DNA from: JAWPMV01 sp038527215
GTDB taxonomy: Bacteria > Bacteroidota > Bacteroidia > J057
DNA length: 64,000 nucleotides
Assembly: GCA_038527215.1 (NCBI GenBank)
Contig: JBCBGC010000016.1
Span: forward strand, 1-64,000
Direction of reading: 5' to 3'
Each line of letters opens with the position of its first letter. The first letter of the stretch is position 1. Shown here piece after piece: positions 41,798 through 52,700 of the stretch. A model generated the notes under the pieces. It did no database searches, was not told where the DNA came from, and worked only from the letters and a program-made list of their open reading frames with translations. A program made the position numbers and the translations under genes.

Positions 41798-43540
41798 ATG
41801 TTTTCCAAACGATGGATTCTCAAAGATTCTCCAGACCCAGATCAAGCCGAAATATTGGCTGAGGCGCTCAGCACGAGCCATCCTTTCCCTTCGGTTCTGG
41901 CTGAAATCCTCCTTCAACGCAATATTACAACCTTCGAGGAAGCCCGGAAGTTTTTTTTGCCGGATAGTATTCCTTTGCATGACCCTATGCTGATGGCGGA
42001 CATGGACCTCGCCGTTCACCGCTTGATCAAAGCCCGGGAAAAGAAGGAGAGAGTATTATTATACGGAGATTACGATGTAGATGGTACATCTGCCGTAACC
42101 ATGTTGAGCTTGTTTTTGGAAGATTGGGCCTACGATTTTGATTTTTACATCCCGGACCGCTACGCAGAAGGATACGGGGTATCCTTTCAGGGCATAGACT
42201 ATGCGGTGAAGATAGGCGCAGCTTTGATCGTCAGCCTGGACTGTGGCATCAAGGCCCACGATAAAGTGCGGTACGCGAACAGCAAAGGCATCGATTTTAT
42301 CATTTGTGATCACCATACCCCTGCTGCCAGTCTGCCGGAGGCCGTGGCGGTCTTGGACCCCATGCGAAAGGACGATGCCTATCCCTATAAGTATCTGACC
42401 GGTTGTGGGGTAGGGTTCAAATTAGCCCAGGCCCTGAGCTTTCAGCTTCAAGCCTCGGGATTTACGCCTCCCACCCAGGACTATGATCCCCTGGCCCGGT
42501 ACAGTGATCTGGTGGCCTTGAGCATTGCATGCGACATCGTGCCCATTACAGGAGAAAATCGGGCGATTGCTTTTGCCGGCATGAAAAAACTTCAGGAAAA
42601 TCCCCTGCCTGGGATTAAGGCCCTCATGGATCAGGCAGGCGAGTCGCGGCAATGGGATATCTCTGACCTGGTGTTTTTCGTTGGTCCGCGGGTCAATGCT
42701 GCCGGGAGACTGGGCCATGCCCGGGATGCGGTCCAGGTGCTGTTGGGCAAAGATGCAGAACTGAAACACCTGGCGGAGGACTTACAGGTTTCGAATGACG
42801 AGAGAAAAGGCCTGGACAAGGAAATCACTACCCAGGCTTTGGCTATGATCGCTGCCGATCCTGCCTATGCCCAAAAGCATACTACAGTCCTGACCCGGGA
42901 CGACTGGCACAAAGGGGTCATCGGCATTGTCGCCTCCCGCCTGATAGAGCGGCATTACCGCCCTACTATTTTGCTGACGGAGTCAGAAGGGAAACTGGTA
43001 GGCTCCGCGCGTTCGGTGCCGGGCTTCGACCTCTACCAGGCGCTGGAAGCCTGTGAAGAGTACCTGGTGCGCTTCGGAGGGCACAAATATGCCGCAGGCA
43101 TGACCCTCAAACCGGAGGATTTTCCGGCTTTCTGCAAGAAATTTGACGAAGTAGTAGGAAAAACCATCCACCAAGATCAGAAAATACCCGTTTTATATAT
43201 CGATCGTGAACTGAGATTTTCTCAAATTAACGCGAGGTTCATTCGCCTTTTGCAAAGAATGGCGCCCTTTGGTCCGGAAAACCGAAAACCAGTCTTCCGG
43301 AGTCGTAGGGTAAAGGTGATGAACAGTCGTTTATTAAAAGAAGTCCATCTGAAGCTGGTGCTGGAGCAGGAGAACGGGATGTACGAAGCCATTGGGTTTG
43401 GATTAGGGGAAAAATGGGCGCATCTGCCTGAGCCTCCGCAATGGATCGACATTGCCTATCAGCCCATGTTCAACACCTGGAACGGAAGAACGACCATTAA
43501 TCTACGTCTCAAAGATTTTGAACCTTCTCATGAAGCTTAA
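41798..43540 (+). CDS. recJ: Single-stranded-DNA-specific 5'-3' exonuclease RecJ
   Basis: The 580-residue protein has all RecJ motifs: YGDYDVDGTSAV (motif I), SLDCGIK (II), ICDHHTP (III, DHH), GPRVNAAGRLG (V region), DHHA1 segment RFGGHKYAAGMTL, and a C-terminal OB-fold. RecJ degrades single-stranded DNA in the RecFOR pathway and mismatch repair; recF is elsewhere in this window (29755). The next gene starts inside its last 11 bases, so they are probably transcribed together. Confidence 0.95.
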   Translation: MFSKRWILKDSPDPDQAEILAEALSTSHPFPSVLAEILLQRNITTFEEARKFFLPDSIPLHDPMLMADMDLAVHRLIKAREKKERVLLYGDYDVDGTSAVTMLSLFLEDWAYDFDFYIPDRYAEGYGVSFQGIDYAVKIGAALIVSLDCGIKAHDKVRYANSKGIDFIICDHHTPAASLPEAVAVLDPMRKDDAYPYKYLTGCGVGFKLAQALSFQLQASGFTPPTQDYDPLARYSDLVALSIACDIVPITGENRAIAFAGMKKLQENPLPGIKALMDQAGESRQWDISDLVFFVGPRVNAAGRLGHARDAVQVLLGKDAELKHLAEDLQVSNDERKGLDKEITTQALAMIAADPAYAQKHTTVLTRDDWHKGVIGIVASRLIERHYRPTILLTESEGKLVGSARSVPGFDLYQALEACEEYLVRFGGHKYAAGMTLKPEDFPAFCKKFDEVVGKTIHQDQKIPVLYIDRELRFSQINARFIRLLQRMAPFGPENRKPVFRSRRVKVMNSRLLKEVHLKLVLEQENGMYEAIGFGLGEKWAHLPEPPQWIDIAYQPMFNTWNGRTTINLRLKDFEPSHEA

Positions 43541-46172
43541 TTATCGACCTTTCTTTTTCCTTGCCCTTATTTGCCTGTTTTCCGGGCAACTTTCTGCACA
43601 ATTGCTGGAATGGACCTATGAAGACATCCTGACGGATATTCAGGAGTCAGGGGCCAACCCAGACATGATCATGGATGGGCAGGGAAACCTGCATGTTTGT
43701 TATTGGAAACTGGGCGAAGACCGTTTGGGGTATGGGCGCAGGGACAAAAGTACCGGCCAGTGGACCCACCAAACCGTAGATCAGGGGGCCAATTTCCAGG
43801 GGTTTAAATCCGCCATGGCGCTGGACGCCAGCGGCAAAGTACACATTGCTTATCTGAAAAAGAGTGGGCTGGAGGCTGAATTGAAATACGCCCACAATAT
43901 CACTGGAAACTGGATCGTGGAAAGCCCCTTGCCTACGCAAACCCTGGGATTTTATGGCTTTGATTTGCTTTCCCCTCGCTTTACCCAACTCTCGCTGGAT
44001 ATCGTCATCCAGGCCAATGGGCAGCCTGCCATTTTATACTTCGACGGACGAGTAGATCACTATACCAATTGTCCTTTCCCCATCATCACCGCCTATGATG
44101 TCTATGAACTAGACATGAACCTGCTGACCAGGCAGGCTGGAGGGGCCTGGGGCAATTACCCTTTCCAGAATATCGCAGATCGCAATCAGGTGGGGTGTAT
44201 GCCCTTTGGAGATCGCTTTGGCGAATTTTGTCAGCTAAAGCCCGGTCCGAATGGCGAATATTACGCCCTCACCAACTCCCTGCATAATCACGACCTGCTC
44301 TTTTATCGGTCGGCTCCCGGCTCACTCAATAGCTGGACCAAAGTCCTGATTGATTCCGTGAGCCGCCAACTCAACAACAATGTCAATCCTGGTCAGATAT
44401 TTCGGGAAGGCTTTGAGTTCCCGGCCATGGAAGTGGTCAATGATACGGGTATTCACCTCCTCTATGGAGCGTCGAATTTTTATGGAAAAAATGCGCCGCT
44501 GACCAACCGTAAACCCGTCATCTATACCTATTTCAACTCAGATTCTCTGGGCGCGCCTGGCTATCAGCCCTTTCACCACTCTTTTGGCTTTTTGAATGAG
44601 TATCGGAGTTTTTTCTCCCTCTCTACCAAAGGCAATGAAACGGTTTTTGCCTCCTATTACCACCAGGAAATCGGGGCGCTCATGGTCGAGACCTCTTTTA
44701 ATAAAGGCCTGGACTGGACCAAAGATACCGTGGATTTCATCACCACGAATTCCCGCCTGAATTCGGCGGTCTATCAGGACAGCTTATTTGTCCTGGCCTA
44801 TAATGGACAAGCCGATGAACTGGCCCTTTATTCCCGCTCCATCAGTGGAGGGGCCTGGAATGTACAACGTGCCTCGTTGACGGAAGTAAGGGGCGCCAGC
44901 CTTTCCTCTGAAATCTATCGCACGCCTACGGATGATGAGGTACATGTAGTTTACACCGAGTCATCCGCAGATCAGCTCATGTACGGTAAAAAAGCCCTGG
45001 GCAGTTGGTCTCATACGCCTATTGGCTCAGCGGGCAAGGGCTATTTCCGTACCGCTCTTCATTTGGGAACCAATCAAACTCCCCATGTGGTGTACGCTCA
45101 GCTCAATCCGCGGGAACTGGTCTTGGCCACCGAGAATAATGGGATTTGGACCACTTCCCTGATTGACGATATGGCGCAGGTCGAAGATGTTTCCTTCGAA
45201 ATATTTCAAAATCAGATCCATGTAGTGTACTACGACATCGCCCAAGGTCATCTGGCCTATGCCTGGTCTGCCAATGCCCAGGGACCCTGGCTGAAGCAGG
45301 TCATCGATAGCACCAGCCAGATCGTGGGGATCAAACCCTCTCTCTTTATGAAAGATGATGGGAGCCTGCACCTTTCCTATGTGGACGGCTGGAACTCCCA
45401 GGTAAAATATGCCGTGCGTTCAGCCACCGGCATTTGGTCCGTAGAAACTGTTACGGAACCCTTCAACTATATTCCCAGCTATTCTGATATTGCGATTTCC
45501 GACACGGGACAGCTGTCCCTGGCCTTTCGGGACGATAATAATAATACCATCCAACTGGCTACCCGCGAAGCCGCTGGAAACTGGACCCTGGAAGAAGTGG
45601 TAGGGGTTTCCAACGAGCAGGTAGGCGCGCCGCTGCGCATGCTGTTCGATACCAAGCACCGACCCTGGGTTCTGTATAATTCTCTGGACCTGCTGACCGA
45701 AATCAAACTGGTTCGCAAAGCAGAAAGTGGGAGTTGGACGCAGGTCTCCGTGTTGAACAATGCCGGCTTCATCGGCAATGTGTTCGACTTCCACCTGATC
45801 GAAGATGATTTCTATATCATTGGCAAAAAGAACAAATCTGGTGATGAAGGGCTGGGCTTGCTATACGCAGAAAATGGCGTTCGGACTTCTCTGGAGGCCA
45901 GTCTGGCTGAAGCGTCCTTCCGTATGTTCCCCAATCCCTCATCGGGAAGCCTGCGCATTCAGTTGGATAACCCCAGCCGGGGGAAGCTGCGCCTGGCCAT
46001 ATACAACCTGAATGGGCAACGCTTGCACCTTATTTCTGACGAGGCGTATGGAGCCCGTGGACAGCAGCGTTACGAAGCAGACCTTTCTCATTTAGCGCCA
46101 GGCATGTATCTGGTGCAATGGCAAGGCGAAACCTTCCAAGTCCAGCGAAAGCTGGTGCTAATGCCGAAATAA
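43530..46172 (+). CDS. Secreted beta-propeller-like protein with T9SS type A sorting domain
   Basis: The ATG at 43530 yields 880 residues with a signal peptide (MKLNYRPFFFLALICLFSG to LSAQ). The body repeats motifs such as GNLHVCYWK, GKVHIAYLK, DEVHVVYTES, NQIHVVYYD and GSLHLSYVD, each followed by a YA/YG strand, as in sialidase/BNR-like propellers; there is no catalytic RIP or Asp-box pattern I can point to. The last ~80 residues (FRMFPNPSSGSLRIQLDNPSRG ... RKLVLMPK) form a type A T9SS sorting domain. It overlaps recJ by 11 bases, an odd partner for a DNA repair gene. Confidence 0.85.
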   Translation: MKLNYRPFFFLALICLFSGQLSAQLLEWTYEDILTDIQESGANPDMIMDGQGNLHVCYWKLGEDRLGYGRRDKSTGQWTHQTVDQGANFQGFKSAMALDASGKVHIAYLKKSGLEAELKYAHNITGNWIVESPLPTQTLGFYGFDLLSPRFTQLSLDIVIQANGQPAILYFDGRVDHYTNCPFPIITAYDVYELDMNLLTRQAGGAWGNYPFQNIADRNQVGCMPFGDRFGEFCQLKPGPNGEYYALTNSLHNHDLLFYRSAPGSLNSWTKVLIDSVSRQLNNNVNPGQIFREGFEFPAMEVVNDTGIHLLYGASNFYGKNAPLTNRKPVIYTYFNSDSLGAPGYQPFHHSFGFLNEYRSFFSLSTKGNETVFASYYHQEIGALMVETSFNKGLDWTKDTVDFITTNSRLNSAVYQDSLFVLAYNGQADELALYSRSISGGAWNVQRASLTEVRGASLSSEIYRTPTDDEVHVVYTESSADQLMYGKKALGSWSHTPIGSAGKGYFRTALHLGTNQTPHVVYAQLNPRELVLATENNGIWTTSLIDDMAQVEDVSFEIFQNQIHVVYYDIAQGHLAYAWSANAQGPWLKQVIDSTSQIVGIKPSLFMKDDGSLHLSYVDGWNSQVKYAVRSATGIWSVETVTEPFNYIPSYSDIAISDTGQLSLAFRDDNNNTIQLATREAAGNWTLEEVVGVSNEQVGAPLRMLFDTKHRPWVLYNSLDLLTEIKLVRKAESGSWTQVSVLNNAGFIGNVFDFHLIEDDFYIIGKKNKSGDEGLGLLYAENGVRTSLEASLAEASFRMFPNPSSGSLRIQLDNPSRGKLRLAIYNLNGQRLHLISDEAYGARGQQRYEADLSHLAPGMYLVQWQGETFQVQRKLVLMPK

Positions 46173-46207
46173 AGTTTCTCTCTTTCAAGGAGAATTCCCT
46201 AAGTTCA

Positions 46208-46258
46208 CGCCCTGGAACCTTGCCAGGGGCGACGGCCTTCATATGCCCGCCTTTTTTT
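46208..46258 (+). terminator. Possible terminator after the propeller protein
   Basis: CGCCCTGG (46208-46215) can pair with CCAGGGGCG (46223-46231) with one bulge; seven Ts follow only 21 bases later (46252-46258). Weak evidence. Confidence 0.3.
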
Positions 46259-46260
46259 CG

Positions 46261-46268
46261 TAACTTAT
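46261..46268 (+). promoter_or_regulatory. Possible -7 box of lptB
   Basis: TCG followed by TAACTTAT lies 23 bases before the lptB ATG and shares TCGTAACTT with the box before the exchanger gene at 61733. Confidence 0.3.
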
Positions 46269-46291
46269 CAATGTAAAGCTTCCTTCTTTCC

Positions 46292-47020
46292 ATGAAGTTA
46301 TCGGCAAAGAATTTAGTCAAGAAATACAAGCAGAGAGCCGTTGTAAATGATGTTTCTCTTGAGGTTAGCCAGGGAGAAATCGTGGGGCTATTGGGACCAA
46401 ATGGCGCAGGTAAAACCACCAGCTTCTACATGATCGTAGGCCTGATCCGCCCGAATGCCGGAAGAATCTGGCTGGACGACCGGGAGATTACCCATACGCC
46501 CATGTATAAGCGAGGTAAACTGGGCATTGGCTATCTGGCCCAGGAGGCTTCTGTATTCCGGACCCTTACGGTGGAGGAGAACATTCAGGCAGTGCTGGAG
46601 ATGGGAACCAAGATGACCCGTAAGGAAATCAAAGCTCGAACCGAACAACTGCTGGAGGAATTTAGCATTACCCATGTCCGTAAAAGTCTCGGGAAAGTAT
46701 TGTCTGGAGGGGAAAGGAGAAGAACTGAAATTGCCCGGGCCTTAGCCGTTAGTCCAAATTTCATCCTGTTGGATGAGCCTTTTGCCGGGATTGACCCGAT
46801 TGCAGTAGAAGAAATTCAAGGGCTGGTGATGGACTTAGTTAAGCGGAATATCGGTATATTGATTACGGACCACAACGTACACGAAACCCTCAATATCACA
46901 GACAGAGCGTATTTATTGTATGAAGGGCGGCTGAAAATGTCTGGCACTGCCGAGGAATTGGCCAATAATCCGGAGGCCAGGAGACTGTATCTGGGGGAAA
47001 ATTTCCAGCTAAATCGATGA
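46292..47020 (+). CDS. lptB: LPS export ABC transporter ATP-binding protein
   Basis: This 242-residue ATPase matches LptB closely: Walker A GPNGAGKTTSFYMIVGL, the LptB-typical LDDREITHTPMYKRGKLGIGYLAQEASVFR, signature LSGGERRRTEIARAL, Walker B FILLDEPFAGIDPIAV, and ITDHNVHETL (H-loop). It powers extraction of LPS from the inner membrane with LptFG/LptC. The GH3-family gene overlaps its stop by four bases (ATGA), so the two are translationally coupled. Confidence 0.95.
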   Translation: MKLSAKNLVKKYKQRAVVNDVSLEVSQGEIVGLLGPNGAGKTTSFYMIVGLIRPNAGRIWLDDREITHTPMYKRGKLGIGYLAQEASVFRTLTVEENIQAVLEMGTKMTRKEIKARTEQLLEEFSITHVRKSLGKVLSGGERRRTEIARALAVSPNFILLDEPFAGIDPIAVEEIQGLVMDLVKRNIGILITDHNVHETLNITDRAYLLYEGRLKMSGTAEELANNPEARRLYLGENFQLNR

Positions 47021-48537
47021 AACTACTCGTTCACAAAATCGCTAACTGGTTCCTGAAAAGACGCATGGAGCACATCGAGCATGCGGCCAGGTATCCTCAT
47101 GAGACCCAGGAACAGTTGTTCCACAGACTCATGAACCGTGGAAAGGATACTGCTTTTGGGGAAAAGTATGGTTTTGAGGATGAATTAAGTATTGAAACCT
47201 TCCGGCAACGGGTGCCTATTTCTGCCTACGAAGACTTTCATCCCTGGATAGAAAGGATGTTTCAGGGAGAGGCCAACGTGCTCTGGCCGGGTCGCATTGG
47301 CTGGTTTGCCAAGTCCTCCGGGACGACCAACGATAAAAGTAAATTTATCCCCGTCTCTCCCGAGGCCCTGGACGAGTGCCATTTCAAGGCCGGGCAAGAC
47401 ATGCTTTCCCTTTACCTGCACAATAAGCCTGACAGTAAATTATTTGCTGGCAAAACCCTTTCCATTGGCGGCTCTCACCAGATCAATAAGCTCAATCAAT
47501 TTGTGCGCTACGGGGACGTAAGTGCGGTGATTTTGGAGAATCTACCCCGCTTTTATGAGCTGGTGCGGACGCCCAGCAAGGCCGTAGCCCTAATGGATGA
47601 ATGGGAATCCAAGCTGGCAGCCATGGCCAAAGAGGTAGCAGACGAAGATGTTACTTCCCTGGTAGGCGTACCCACCTGGACCCTGGTTCTGATCCACCGG
47701 TTGATGGAGGATCGAGGCATCAGTGATCTGAAGGAGCTTTGGCCTAATCTGGAGCTGTATTGCCATGGAGGCGTAAGTTTTGAACCCTATCGCGATCAGT
47801 TTAAAGCCGTGATCAAGGACCCGGAAATGTCCTATATCGATTGCTACAATGCTTCGGAAGGCTTTTTTGCGGTCCAACACGAGTTGGACGCCCGGGATAT
47901 GTTGCTGATGCTGGATTATGGGATATTCTACGAATTCCTGCCTATGGAAGAATGGGACAAAGAATTTCCCCAAACGGTGCTGCTGCATGAAGTAGAATTA
48001 GGCAAGCCCTATGCCCTGGTGATCTCCACCAATGCAGGCCTGTGGCGCTACAACATTGGAGACACCATTACTTTTACCGGAAAAAATCCTTACCGCATCA
48101 AAGTCAGTGGCCGCACCAAGCATTTCATCAACGCCTTTGGGGAAGAACTCATGGTGGAGAATGCAGAACTGGCTATCGCCGAAGCATGCCGGGTAACAGG
48201 GGCCAAAGTGGACAATTACACGGCCGCTCCCATCTATTTTAAAGGGAACCAGAATGGGGGGCATGAATGGCTGATTGAATTCGTACAGCCCCCACAGCAT
48301 CTGCCTCAGTTTGTGGAGGTGTTGGACGGAACCCTCAAAACCCTGAATTCGGACTATGAGGCCAAACGGCAAAAGGACATTGCCCTGACCATGCCGACCG
48401 TGCATAGCGTACCCCGTGGTACCTTCCATGCCTGGTTAAAGAAAAAAGGGAAACTCGGCGGCCAGCACAAAGTACCTCGTCTGGCCAATCACCGCGACTA
48501 TGTGGATGATATCCTGGCCATGATGGTAGGCGCCTAA
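47017..48537 (+). CDS. GH3-family acyl/amino-acid adenylating enzyme-like protein
   Basis: The 506-residue protein is a member of the GH3 family (auxin-responsive GH3, ANL superfamily): AKSSGTTNDKSKFIPVS is the phosphate-binding motif, followed by YCHGGVSFEPY, NASEGFFAVQ and LWRYNIGDTITFTGKNPYRIKVSGRTKHFINAFGEEL in separate conserved blocks. In plants GH3 enzymes adenylate a carboxylate and join it to an amino acid; bacterial members are common in Bacteroidota but the substrate is unknown. The four-base overlap with lptB suggests a link to envelope lipid metabolism, which is inference. Confidence 0.85.
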   Translation: MKLLVHKIANWFLKRRMEHIEHAARYPHETQEQLFHRLMNRGKDTAFGEKYGFEDELSIETFRQRVPISAYEDFHPWIERMFQGEANVLWPGRIGWFAKSSGTTNDKSKFIPVSPEALDECHFKAGQDMLSLYLHNKPDSKLFAGKTLSIGGSHQINKLNQFVRYGDVSAVILENLPRFYELVRTPSKAVALMDEWESKLAAMAKEVADEDVTSLVGVPTWTLVLIHRLMEDRGISDLKELWPNLELYCHGGVSFEPYRDQFKAVIKDPEMSYIDCYNASEGFFAVQHELDARDMLLMLDYGIFYEFLPMEEWDKEFPQTVLLHEVELGKPYALVISTNAGLWRYNIGDTITFTGKNPYRIKVSGRTKHFINAFGEELMVENAELAIAEACRVTGAKVDNYTAAPIYFKGNQNGGHEWLIEFVQPPQHLPQFVEVLDGTLKTLNSDYEAKRQKDIALTMPTVHSVPRGTFHAWLKKKGKLGGQHKVPRLANHRDYVDDILAMMVGA

Positions 48538-48545
48538 AACCGCTT

Positions 48546-49199
48546 TTACTTGAGCTGGGCAATGACTGTCCTGGCAGCTTTTACCTTATCACCCAACTGT
48601 ACCTTTACCTCAATATCGGTGGGAAGTAACAGGTCGATGCGCGATCCATATTTGATGAATCCGTACTCCTTCCCTTGTTCAACCTGATCACCTTCCTTGA
48701 TATACCACCGAATCCGACGGGCCAGAAAGCCTGCGATTTGCTTATAGCCGACCTCTAACCGATCATTTCCTGCCACCATATAGGTCTGTTCGTTCAGGGT
48801 TGAGGATTTCGGGTTAAAGGCCATGAGGTATTTCCCTGGCAAATACTCCACATGTTTCATCACGCCTGTGATGGGATTGCGGTTGACATGCACATTGAGA
48901 GGAGACATGAAAATGCTGATTTGCAGCACTTTTTTCTTGAAATATTTCTGGTCTTCGATTTCTTCGATCACCACCACCTGCCCATCACAGGGAGAAAGTA
49001 CATGATCAGGATTACTCGCAATCTCAATATCCGGATTGCGGAAAAAATTGAATACCAGTCCTATCAGGATCACCCCTAAGCCAGCGAAAATCATCCCCAA
49101 TACTGGATGGATCCAGTAACCGAGCGCGACCAGAATCAGGACGACGAGGATGGAAACGGGAATGGTGGTTTTTCCTTCTTTATGTAACTTGAGGGCCAT
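48546..49199 (-). CDS. psd: Phosphatidylserine decarboxylase proenzyme
   Basis: The 217-residue protein has N-terminal hydrophobic segments (~13-52), then VLSPCDGQVVVIEE, FMSPLNVHVNRNP and the self-cleavage site KYGSRID (G185-S186) where the serine becomes the pyruvoyl cofactor. This is the short Psd type found in Bacteroidota and alphaproteobacteria. It makes phosphatidylethanolamine at the inner membrane. It is convergent with the GH3 gene (8-base gap) and divergent from the epimerase gene. Confidence 0.93.
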   Translation of the reverse strand: MALKLHKEGKTTIPVSILVVLILVALGYWIHPVLGMIFAGLGVILIGLVFNFFRNPDIEIASNPDHVLSPCDGQVVVIEEIEDQKYFKKKVLQISIFMSPLNVHVNRNPITGVMKHVEYLPGKYLMAFNPKSSTLNEQTYMVAGNDRLEVGYKQIAGFLARRIRWYIKEGDQVEQGKEYGFIKYGSRIDLLLPTDIEVKVQLGDKVKAARTVIAQLK

Positions 49200-49251
49200 A
49201 AAAGAGATTTGGGCAAATATAACGAAGGAATTTTACGTTTTTATCATTCTA

Positions 49252-49653
49252 TGAAGGTAGAACATCTTGGAATAGCCGTGGCTAATCTGGAAGAAGGAGA
49301 AGCCCTATATGAATTTCTGCTTCAGGAAAAATCCTATAAGCGGGAAAAAGTAGAGGGAGAAGGCGTTTTGACGAGCTTTTTCCGGGCAGGGGAGACCAAA
49401 GTGGAGCTGCTGGAAGCGACTCGACCAGATTCTCCGATTGCTAAGTTTATTGAGAAAAGAGGCCCCGGCCTGCATCATATTGCGTTCTCCGTCCCGGATA
49501 TCCGGGCCGAAATGAACCGTTTGGCAGCGGCTGGGTATCGATTATTGAACCAAGAGCCCAAGAAAGGCGCTGACAACAAGCTCGTTTGCTTCATCCATCC
49601 CAAGGATGGGCAGGGCGTGTTGATTGAACTGTGTCAGGATATAGGGGCGTAAG
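49252..49653 (+). CDS. mce: Methylmalonyl-CoA epimerase (VOC family)
   Basis: The ATG at 49252 gives 133 residues starting MKVEHLGIAVANLEEG, the standard start of this family; a TTG 42 bases upstream adds residues with no family match. Metal ligands of the VOC fold are in KVEHLGIAV, PGLHHIAFSV and the C-terminal GVLIELCQ. The enzyme interconverts (R)- and (S)-methylmalonyl-CoA in propionate metabolism. TACGTTTT (49235-49242) just upstream may be a -7 box. The mutase genes are not in this window. Confidence 0.92.
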
Positions 49654-49733
49654 AAAAATTCTGCTTTTGTAGGATTAAGTGTACAGAGACAGAGTACGAT
49701 TTGCTAGATTTGCGCTTACTTTGGAATATCGCC

Positions 49734-52700
49734 ATGCTGCAACATTTTCCCAAACACCTATTATTCCACCTCCTGATGATTCTCGGGAGCTTATCCTGGC
49801 TTAATGCCCAGAACCTAAGCACCGTTCCCGCAGATTTCATGCAAAAGTTCGTGGATGAACTGGCCTTGATGCCATTGGATGAGCAACAAGCCATTCAGGG
49901 TCGGGTGGCCGAACTCAAAAGTCAGGGTTTTACTGACCTGGCCGCGCTGGATGCGCTCGTACAGGAAGGGCTGATTGATGAGGCCTTACGGACCAAAGTC
50001 CTGGCGGTAGCCGAAGAGGTGAGCGCTGAGGAACCAGCGGCGGAAGTAGATACGGTCTTTATTCCGGAAGAAACCTCCCTGGACGACCGAAAGGAGACCT
50101 CCGTTCTGGAAGAAAAACCCAAAATGGCCCCGGGTAGTCGAACCCCCAGCCGAAAAGCCCCCGCTATCCGGCCAGCCAGCCAGCCAACCCCCAAACCGGC
50201 GAGCCAACCCAAACCTAATCGGGTAAATATTTATGGGATGAGCGTATTTGACGATACGACCTATAACCAAAACCTGAGTTTGGCGCCTTCAGATGATTAC
50301 ATCATCGGACCTGGCGACATTTTCAATGTTACCGTGTGGAACTGTAGTGAATTGTCTGAAAGCCTCAAGGTAAGTGGAGATGGCTCAGTGAAGCGGGATG
50401 TACTGGGAAAAATTTATGTAGAAGGCCTGACCTATGCCAAGGCCCGGGAGGTACTCCGCCGCAAATACCGGACGATGGTTTCCAGTTGCTCCAATATTGA
50501 AATCTTTATCGGGCAGAGCCGACGCTATGTGACCGTCAATATTGTAGGGGAAGTAATCCGCCCCGGTTCCTATAAATTCAATGCGGCAGTTCCAGCCTTT
50601 AATGCCCTCTTCGAAGCCGGAGGGGTTACCAACATTGGGTCCGTTCGCAATATCCAAATCAAGCGAAACAACCGGGTCATCCAGGTATTGGACATCTATG
50701 AATACCTGCTGGAGGGCCAGCAAAATCCCATTTTCCTCCAGGACAATGATTTTATCTATGTCCCCATTCAAGAGAAAATTGTGGGGCTGAATGGAGCCGT
50801 CATGAGATCCTCTTACTTCGAAATGCGCGAAGAGGAAGGCCTGGAGGATTTGATCGCCTTTTCCGGAGGCTTGAGAAATGCTGCCCGTCGGGATTTGGCT
50901 CAAGTAAGAAGACGAGAAGGCGACCGCTATGTTCTGAAGGATTTTAAACTATCTGATTATCTCGATACCGGCCTGGAATTTCCCCTGTTCAGGGAAGACC
51001 AGGTTACCATTACCCGGATCCCTGAAGAAGTAAAAAATATCGTATCCATAAAAGGCAGTGTTTTCTATCCGGATACCTATCAGTTACAACCTGGAGAGCG
51101 GGTTTCTGACTTGATCACCCGGGCCGGTGGCTTACGAGACGAAGCCCACAAAAAACAAGCCTCCCTGGTCCGCACCATTCCAGAAACCAAAGAGGTGATT
51201 TATATCGCCTTGAATTTGGAACAAGTGATGGGTAGTGTCAATGAAGTGGATAATCCCGTGCTCCAGTATCAGGACGTGCTTGAGATTTATAATGAATCAG
51301 ATTTCCTGGAGCGGAGGGTGGTAAAGATCGTCGGGGAAGTCAGAAGACCTGGTATGTTTCTCCTCAGTCCGACCATGACCCTCAAGGACCTGCTGTACAA
51401 AGTGGGCGGTCCTACCATGGATGCAGATTTGAACATCGTAGAGCTGTCGGTGAAGAAAAATGTGGAAGATGTAGACCAGGATAGGCTCATTTCCGGAAGT
51501 GAGGGGGAAGTGGACGAAAACGCCCTCCCTTCCAATGACCCCAATGCCGCTGCTAATCCGATGGAAGAAGTCCCAGAACTGGGAGATGAAAATCACCTCA
51601 TTCGCAGAATCCGAATTAGCGAAAACTGGCAGGATGATCCTACCATCGATACTTTCCGAATTTTTCAGTTCAATTTTATCAAAATTTACTCTAAATACGA
51701 TTTCATCTTCACCCGTAACATCTCCATCCAGGGAGCCGTGAAGAATCCTACCACCGTGCCGCTGCAGCGAGACATGAACCTCAAAGACCTGCTGTACTTC
51801 GCCGGAGGGTTGACCCAGGATGCGGATGTGAATGAAATTGAATTGTACCGCTACATTGATATCTCGGAGAAGGGCAAATATGGAACCCTGACCCCGGAGC
51901 ATGAAATTCAACGGGTGAGGATAGAAGAGGACTGGCAAAATGGGCCTGCCACAGATTCTATCCTCATGGCGAATTACTATAAAGTAGTGGTTCGATCCGA
52001 GCGCGATTTTGTGGAAGAAGCCAGCGTAAAAATTCAGGGCTTGGTCAACCGACCGGGAGAGTTTCAACTGGTCCCCAATATGACCCTGCTGGACCTGTTT
52101 TATATGGCCGAGGGATTAAAAATGCAGGCAGATTTCGAAAATATCGAGCTTTCCCGCATTGTGGAGGTAACCAATGAGCAGGGAGAAATTGTACCGATTC
52201 CCATCAGTGTGCGCTGGATCTCCACCATTCAGGACTGGCAAAAAGACTCTTCGCTCTTCGATATCAAGCTGAATGCCTACGATCAGGTTTTTGTCCGTAA
52301 AAACCCTGAGTTTAAGCTTCAGGAGAAGGTGACCATCTACGGAGAAGTGGAGACCCCGGGGATTTATCACAAGCTCCATAAAGACGAACGCCTGAGTTCG
52401 CTGGTCGGCCGGGCCAATGGGGCCACCGAACTGGCTTACCTGGAGGGTGCAAAATTATATCGGAGGAATATTCCCCAACCGGTAACCATCAAACTGCACA
52501 AAGCGCTCCGCAATCGTGGGGGCAAATATGATATCCCATTGTTGGAAGGAGACTCCTTGTTCGTTCCGGCCTTGGTCAATGCCGTTACCGTAGATGGGAA
52601 CGTATTACAGCCCGGTACCACGGTACTTTTTGAAAGAGACCGCCAAAACTTCAAGTACTATGTAAAACTTGCCGGAGGATTTGCCCGGAGAAGTTTGCGC

